A DNA stretch of 64,000 nt, from contig VIIQ02000579.1 in NCBI GenBank assembly GCA_007449985.2, positions 62,001 through 126,000 on the forward strand, read 5' to 3'. Below are positions 58,055 through 64,000 of the stretch, in pieces. This DNA is from Desmodesmus armatus (Eukaryota; Chlorophyta; Chlorophyceae; Sphaeropleales; Scenedesmaceae). The position numbers and the translations under genes were made by a program. Below the pieces are notes generated by a model. The model worked only from the letters and a program-made list of their open reading frames with translations. It had not been told where the DNA came from and ran no database searches. Each line of letters begins with the position of its first letter. Positions within the stretch are counted from its first letter, which is position 1.

Positions 58055-59111
58055 GCGGCCTCCTGCGCTGATACCCCACGAGAGCTCCCTGCACTGCTGA
58101 CAGATCAGCCTTGTCAGGTCAGCTGCTTGTGCCACCAGCTGCAGCCTGTGAACACTGCCCAGCTGCAGCGCTGCAGTGGCCATTGACAGCAGCACAACAG
58201 GCAGCTGGGCAACATGAGCAGCAGCAAACTGCCCTGGCTGCAACCCGGCCAGCCAGCTAACGGCTGGGGCCTCAGGACCGCAGACCTGCAAGGGGTATGA
58301 CAGCAGCAGCGCACTGTCCAGCCATTTCGCACAGCACTTGTCGAAGCAGTAGGTGTACGCAGCCTCAAACCGCAACCGCAGCCGCCGCATGGTGCTGCCG
58401 GTGCGGCTGCTGCTGCTGCTGCTGCTGCGGACGTCACTGCTGCCAGCGTCACTGCTGCCGGCGTCACTGCTGCCAGCGTCACTGCTGCTGCTGCTGCTGC
58501 TGCTGTCATCGTGGAGGCCTCCCCTCCAGTTGACCTCGTCCTGCAGTTCCAAGGGGTACCCCATGTCCTGCCAGCTGCCCTGCAGCAGCTGGGCCCAGCC
58601 GGGGACAGCTGACAGCCATGGGGGCAGCTGATCATGCAGCCGCTGGGCAGAGCGCAGCAGGTGCTGCTCGGCGGCAGCGGCGGCTGTGGCGGCTGCTGCT
58701 GCTGCGGCACCAGCAGCAGCTTCTGTGGGAGTGACTACTGCTGCGCGTTCTGCTGCTGCGGCAATGGCGGCTGCTGCAGCAGGCACTGGCGGGGTACTGT
58801 TGCAAGGGCTGGTGATGGGTGACGGCTCCTCATCACCAGCGGGAGAAGCAGCAGCGGGCGCAGCAGCAGCAGCAGCCTCTGCAGGCATGCCCTTGGGTGC
58901 TGCTGCTGCTGCTGCTGCTCTTTGTAACGCCTGTTGTTGCTGTTCCCGCTGCTGTTGCCGCTGCTGCTCGCGTTTCTCTTTCATTTCAAGCAACCACACG
59001 AGCTGCAGCCCATCAAAGACCATAGATGTCGCACACAGCGGCAGCAGCTGCTGGTAGTTCTCCAGCAGCTGCTGCACATGCACAGGCAAATCCACCTCTT
59101 TGCCCACTGCC

Positions 59112-59149
<38 letters not shown>

Positions 59150-61006
59150 GTGCTGGTGCTGCTGCTGCTGCTGCTGCTGCTGCTCGGAACGAGGGATGTA
59201 GGTCACAAGCTCAAAGCAGACTGCCTTCCCCAACTCGACAGCAGCAGCAACACCGCCCAGCCGGGGTGGGGCCAACGCCCACCTGCGCTGCTTTTTCAGG
59301 ATTGCATTCACGCGCTCCACATCAGCCATACACTGCAGGTGGCATGCAGCCACCTGTGCTGCTGCTGACACCACACCAGCAGCAGCAGGCGCGGCAAGGA
59401 CACCACGCCCAGGCCAAAAAGCTACGAGGGCGTAGGCCCACGTGTAGAGCTCCTGACTGCGATCCAGGCCAGTTGCTGTGTGCAAGGGGGCGTCCACTGT
59501 TGCGTAGAGCTGCTGCATGTGCTGCTTGCTGAGGGATGGGGCCTTCCCTGCAGTGGCTGTGCCTTGGGCGGCCTGTACACAGCAAAACAAGCAGCAGCAC
59601 AGACACACACGTGGTTGCACCCTATGAGGCAGAAAAAGTGTGACCGCTAGGCGTGCATGTGGTTGAGCACTGCCCTGCATGGCTTGGCTGCAACTAGGCA
59701 CACTGTGCCTAGTTGCAGGGCCAAACAGCAACAGAAACAATACTACTGGTAGAGCGTGTCCTGCGGGCTGGCTGGCTGGCTGGCTGCCACACAGAGAGGC
59801 TGGTAGGTGTGGGCACTGGCAGCACCATTTCCTGCCCCAGGCTGCCAAAGCAGCGGCGAAGGGTCACGGCCACGGTCAAAAGAGAGGTGCGTTCCCCACC
59901 TGTTTGACAGTAAGCTGAGCCTCGGCTTCCGCCACCCACTGCAGCAGCTGCTGCCGGTGTTGCTGCCACTCCCCACGCAGCGCCTGTGCCTCCTTTCCTA
60001 GCAGCGCAAGCAACCCGCTCGTGCCAAGGGCAACAGCAGCCTGGGTACGAGCAGAGCGCAGTGCTGTGGAGCCGGATACACTGCTGCCGCTGCAGCTGTC
60101 GTTGTCGCCGCCGCCGCTCCCGTCGCTGCTGTTGCTGCCAAGATGGATGCTGCTGTCACCACCTTCACAGCTGTTGCCGCTGCTGCTAGTGGCGGTGCTG
60201 TGGCTGCTGTTGCGGCTGCTGTTGCTGGCCGAGTCAAACAGTCCTCCTGCATCACTGCCATCGTCTTCAAAGACACCCAGCACCAGCCTGCAGCAAGGAC
60301 AGGGTGCCGTGTACAGGCATAGATGTGGGTGTGTCATTCTCTGTTGTTGGCATCGTTGTGTTGTCATGCAGTGTAACATGCGTTGATGGAGAGCTGGCTC
60401 ACCCTTTTGCAGCAATGCCCCAATACTTTGACTCTGTCACAGCTACTCACACCGCATATGCCTCTGTCATTCAGCCACTCACGTTTCATATGCCTCTGTC
60501 ACCCTCCTGAAGGCCCGAATGCTGTGGCCCTGCCTCAATAGAGCAGCAGCCATTGCAGGCAGCACCTTGTGCAGGTTGCTGCCCAGCACACCAGCCACTT
60601 CCTGCACCTCATCCTGCTGCTGCTCCAGCAAGTGTGCCAGCACAGGCACTAGGCGGCATGGACAGCCCCTTGCTACCCCAACGCATGGAAAGGCGCTCAG
60701 CTGTTCTGTGCTGCTATCAGCGCATGTCACCAGGCCTGATAGAGACACTTTGCATTTCTGCCGGGCTGTCTCCTGCATCTGCTGGTGTAGCTTGGCGGTC
60801 ATGCTGCTGATTGTGCTCAGTTTCGCTTCCTGCTTTCGTGCATGGTCCTGCAGGAGCGTGCTGAGCTCGCTGAAGGTGTTGCTGCTGCTGTTGCTGCCAG
60901 CCTGGCACTTCGGCGCCATGCTCACAGCCTGTGCTGGCATAGGTGCTGTCAGCGAGTCCTTTCCCTCACTGATCATGTGCCGGCTGCTATCACGTGTGAC
61001 GAGCAC
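55251..61006 (-). CDS. MYND zinc-finger protein, paralogue D (intact)
   Basis: Four minus-strand exons (61006-60483, 60287-59900, 59572-55950, 55515-55251) join in phase to 1599 aa; a shorter start at MPAQAVSMAPKC (about residue 23) aligns better with paralogue C. No family is recognised for the N-terminal 600 residues, which contain LARGCPCRLV-like and LYTWAYALVAFWPGRGVLAA blocks. The middle has long Gln, Ala and Ser runs. A predicted helical, charged segment (KQEEVLAHLQSQMAQRAAEL) precedes the MYND finger at about 1465-1530: C-x4-C, CAGC, CSASC, H-x3-C. The finger is interrupted by an 18-residue insert and by the last intron (CAG|GTGGGT). MYND domains normally bind proline-rich partners in regulatory proteins. 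A block present in A and C (YQHLDPELLVETV) is missing here. The tail is Ala/Thr/Pro-rich. Confidence 0.85.
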
Positions 61007-62082
61007 GGACCAAGTTTTGTTGCAGCATCAGTGAGTGCAGCACCAACAGCAGCAGCAGTTTCGGGCTAGCGAACTTCTGACAGGAGCAAGCATGCAAATC
61101 GTGAGCAGTGCTGCAGTAACCGAGTAGTCGTAAAACGTACTGCTCTGGATTCACTATGGTCACCGTGTCAGTTAGCAACCATCAGGCCAGGTGGAACCAC
61201 CCTGATTACCCGCACTACGAGGACTCCTGCTTTGCATGTTCATCCTTGAGTTTGATTTTTACTTCGTGACTCTTTTACTGGACCTACTGGGCCTTGATCC
61301 ACCTAGGGCCTGTACTTGTTCATGGGTATGCTTGCACCAATGCAGCTTGGGCGCTTGTACAGCCACCTGAACTCTATCACTTGAATAGGCCGTGATGTTA
61401 CATCACAAACGCTATGATATGCACAACTGACAAGCTAGACATACAAAGCAACCTGCACTACGCAAAGACTGACCTACAATACATGCCAACAAGCTGCAGC
61501 AGGTGCAAAAAAACAGGTGCCCCAATCTCCTTCACTTGCTGATGCATCGGTGTTGGTGTGTCATCGGCAGCGGCACTGCAGATGCCAAGCACCACCATGC
61601 ACAGAAAGGCCACGATATTCGACCATCATGTGCAGAGCACAAATCAACATGGCTGGATCTTGCACCAGCCAGCAATGCAAGAGCCTCAGCTGCCTCATCT
61701 TGTTGCAAACAATATTGGCGCCTGTACACACGTGCACTGTTACAGCGCAAAGCACTGTGCTAGTAGCAGTGCAAATTTGCCTCACGTCAAAACTGCATAA
61801 CGATGGCCATGCTTCAGCACGTACTGGAGTTGCGACCGTCGTCCGTGGTGACCAGGGTACATCCTGGTGGGTGCAGCCTCACACCCAGCCTCCATGTCAG
61901 CTAGGTACAACCATGTGCACAGGGCTTTGCCCAGGCCTCAAGGAACATGCACCCAACTACCAGAGGTCACAGCTAACTCACTGAAGCACCCCTTGTAAAG
62001 CACCCAGACCCTTTCAACGGTCCGACAGTCCGCAAGCTAACTTTACGACATCGGCAACAGCAGGCCGACAGGTAAGACAGGC
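61007..62082. other. Spacer between MYND gene D and the Ala-rich gene
   Basis: No convincing gene. It includes the promoter side of gene D and sequence resembling 53930-54540 upstream of paralogue C, which supports duplication of the gene with its 5' flank. Short frames near 61500-61980 have no domains. Confidence 0.55.
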
Positions 62083-63600
62083 TTAATCCCTGTCTGCCCA
62101 GCTCCTCCCGTTCCAGCGCTGGCGCAGCCTGCACCTGCCCAGCACCTGGGAGGTCACACTCGCACTAGCAAACGAAGAGAACTGGCCGGCATTGCACTGC
62201 GCTACAGCAATGGCACGAGCACGGGTCAGCACCAGGCAGCCTTGGGAGTTGCGGGAGAGGGCCACGCTGTAGGCCTGGGCGAAAGCTGTAGCAGTAGCAC
62301 CCCCCTCACAAAAGGCAATGGCTGTAGCTTGGGCCAGTGCCTCCCCCTCCTCACCACCAGTGGCAATAGCCTCCGCGAAGGCAATACCGTAGGTCTGCGG
62401 CACAAAGGGAGGTGGGGAAGGGGGTTAGGTAAGTGGGTATGGTTGTATCAGGGGGGGTGCAGGCAAGAATACATAGGGCCCTTGCTGCTTTGCAGTGTTG
62501 CAGCAACCAGTCGCGTTACTTGACCAAACCTTGGAACTGCCCGCGGGCCATGGCTGCCAGTGGGCGTCAACAATCAGCACCACCGGTCTGGTGCCACCAT
62601 GGCTCCCAGCCCATGTCTGGCATGCACTGCAGCAGCTGTTACACCTTTTAGGCTTTTTGGCTTTGATGGTTCCTCACAAATACACAGCATCATGAGCTCG
62701 TCGTGAAGTTCAGGCCGGCCCCCGTGCATGTATACTCCCCTCACCTCAGTGACTGCGTCCTTGTCGTCTGCCTCAGAGATGGCGCGGCCCACTGCGCGGG
62801 TGTAGGCGTTCAGGCTGCCCCGTGAGCGGGCACGGGCAAAGGCACGCGCCTGGAAGTAGCAGCACGAACATAGCAGCAGTGCATCGCAGCACCATGAGAT
62901 ACATCAAATGAACGATAAGCAGCCTGGAAGAACAATGTAGCCTGGGCAGCGCACACAGTCATGTAGTAACGTAGACAGGTATGCCTGAGGGCGCGGCAGT
63001 TGATGCAGCACCAGCAAGGGCCAAAAAAAATCTGCATTGCAGTGCTTCGAGCCGAAAGCACCCGTGGATACTTGCAATCGCCGCAAGGCTGCGCGGCCTG
63101 TGGTACCCACTCTGTTCAAGGAACACACCATCACTAACGACCTCAGGTCGCATGAGTCATGAGTCATGAGTCATGAGTCATAGCACAATGCAGCTCATTG
63201 CAGTGCTGCCGTCAGCCTGATGGGCGTCTTGTCTCCCTGGGGCATCAACCCTTGGCCTTGGCCTGCGGGGCACAGCCCTCTCAGAGTCTGTGACACCAGC
63301 CTACCTGTGTACGTGCGAAGGACTGCCCCTGCCCCCTGCTCCTTGCCGTTGCAGCAGCCTTGGCCATCACGGCAGCAGTGGCAGCAGTATTCTCAGCAGC
63401 GGCGGCTGCAAAGGACTGAGCCACAGCCTCGGCACCACCTCCACTGGCTTGTTCGACGGCAGCAGTGGCGGCAGCGATGGCTGATGTGGAGCCGGAGCCG
63501 CTGCTGCCAGCGGATGCGATCGCGGAGGCAGCGGCTTGGGTGTCTTGCCTGCCCCAGAGGTCACGCAGCCTTGACCTGACGTCGTTGTCGCCGTTGCCAC
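62083..63600 (-). CDS. Alanine-rich, silk-like protein (5' end unresolved)
   Basis: Three minus-strand exons, 63600-63305, 62849-62745 and 62394-62083, join in phase. They encode about 236 residues dominated by Ala with Thr, Ser, Phe, Gln and Glu in short repeats (AVAQSFAAAAENTAATAAVM, RAFARARSRGSLNAY, AFAEAIATGGEEGEALAQAT, TATAFAQAYSVAL). The pattern recalls extracellular or wall-associated Ala-rich repeat proteins, but no family is claimed. The end is more basic and Cys-containing (LGRCRLRQRWNGRSW). Exon 1 begins in phase 2 after an acceptor at 63601-63602, so at least one upstream exon is needed; it may lie beyond the window. Introns are 455 and 350 bp with good GT-AG ends. Confidence 0.65.
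63151..63181. repeat. ATGAGTC short tandem repeat
   Basis: About four units of CATGAGT lie in the intron between the first two visible exons of the Ala-rich gene. Confidence 0.85.
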
Positions 63601-63602
63601 CT

Positions 63603-64000
63603 GGGGTGGAGTGGGGTGGAATTACAGCGCAGCAGTGGCGGTGGTTCAGAAGCGTTGAGCGTCATTTGCGCATGCACGCAATTCGTGACAATGCAAGCGC
63701 TGCTGCAATGCAGCAGCTGCAAGATGCATTGCCTTATGGATCGGCCCACTTGTGCTCACGGCCCATGGCAGGGCAGCACTGGTGGAGGCTCAGCAGCTCA
63801 ATAGCGTCACTTGTGCATTGACGAATACTGTCCGTGTGATACAGCCGACGCATCGCTGTTGCATTGCAGCAAAGCTGCATTGCACCAATGATCGGACCAC
63901 TTGTGTTCAATGAAGTTGTGAACGTTCGTAACTTGGTGTGCACCTGCAAAGGCTTGGCTGGAAAGTGATACGAAGCTGCATGCATGAGCAAAGCTGCGAA
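63603..64000. other. Window end, likely upstream intron or promoter of the Ala-rich gene
   Basis: A roughly 90-bp segment is repeated: GCAATGCAAGCGCTGCTGCA...TGCATTGCCTTATGGATCGGCCCACTTGTG (about 63680-63755) resembles GCATTGCAGCAAAGCTGCATTGCACCAATGATCGGACCACTTGTG (about 63860-63905). No exon could be assigned. Confidence 0.4.

Overview
This window looks like nuclear DNA of a green alga in the Chlorophyceae, most like a volvocalean such as Haematococcus; the genus is an inference, not a search result. The support is: GT-AG introns in nearly every gene; very long CAG/GCA/AGC tracts giving poly-Q, poly-A and poly-S proteins; a short Arabidopsis-type telomere repeat (TTTAGGG) inside an intron; (TG)n, poly-C and poly-G tracts; and a retroelement whose protein layout I associate with chlorophycean algae. 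No rRNA, tRNA, CRISPR or bacterial operon signal was seen. Gene models below were built by hand from splice signals and checked for phase across every junction given.

Layout. 1-3986 (+): 3' part of a large MYND zinc-finger protein (paralogue A), frame broken by a 56-bp tandem duplication. 5259-13232 (+): five-exon gene with a complete extended PHD (ePHD) finger and a long low-complexity tail; its introns hold repeated copies of its own exon edges. 13233-17004: no convincing gene, large (TG)n tract. 17005-18814 (-): signal peptide peptidase, three exons, both catalytic aspartates present. 21743-28116 (-): ten-exon gene of unknown function, about 1118 aa. 30913-35363 (-): eight-exon SAM-dependent methyltransferase of the METTL13/EEF1A-lysine type with a long disordered tail. 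35667-39690 (-): scattered exon-like pieces of one or more unrecognised genes. 40380-41100: repeat-rich exon-like sequence.

43810-53624 (-): a second MYND gene (B+C) split by a 3.77-kb retroelement (44836-48604, +) flanked by a 14-bp target-site duplication. 55251-61006 (-): an intact third MYND gene (D, about 1599 aa, four exons). B+C and D are a tandem duplication that includes both flanks. 62083-63600 (-): alanine-rich, silk-like protein, 5' end not resolved.

The genes do not form a pathway. The main themes are an expanding MYND family and local duplication: tandem gene copies, repeat-length changes, duplicated splice sites and a nested mobile element. The most unusual object is the retroelement. 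It carries a PHD-like finger, a region resembling a degenerate N6-adenine methyltransferase, an RNase H with all catalytic acids, a zinc knuckle and a PD-(D/E)XK nuclease-like domain, but no reverse transcriptase that I can see.
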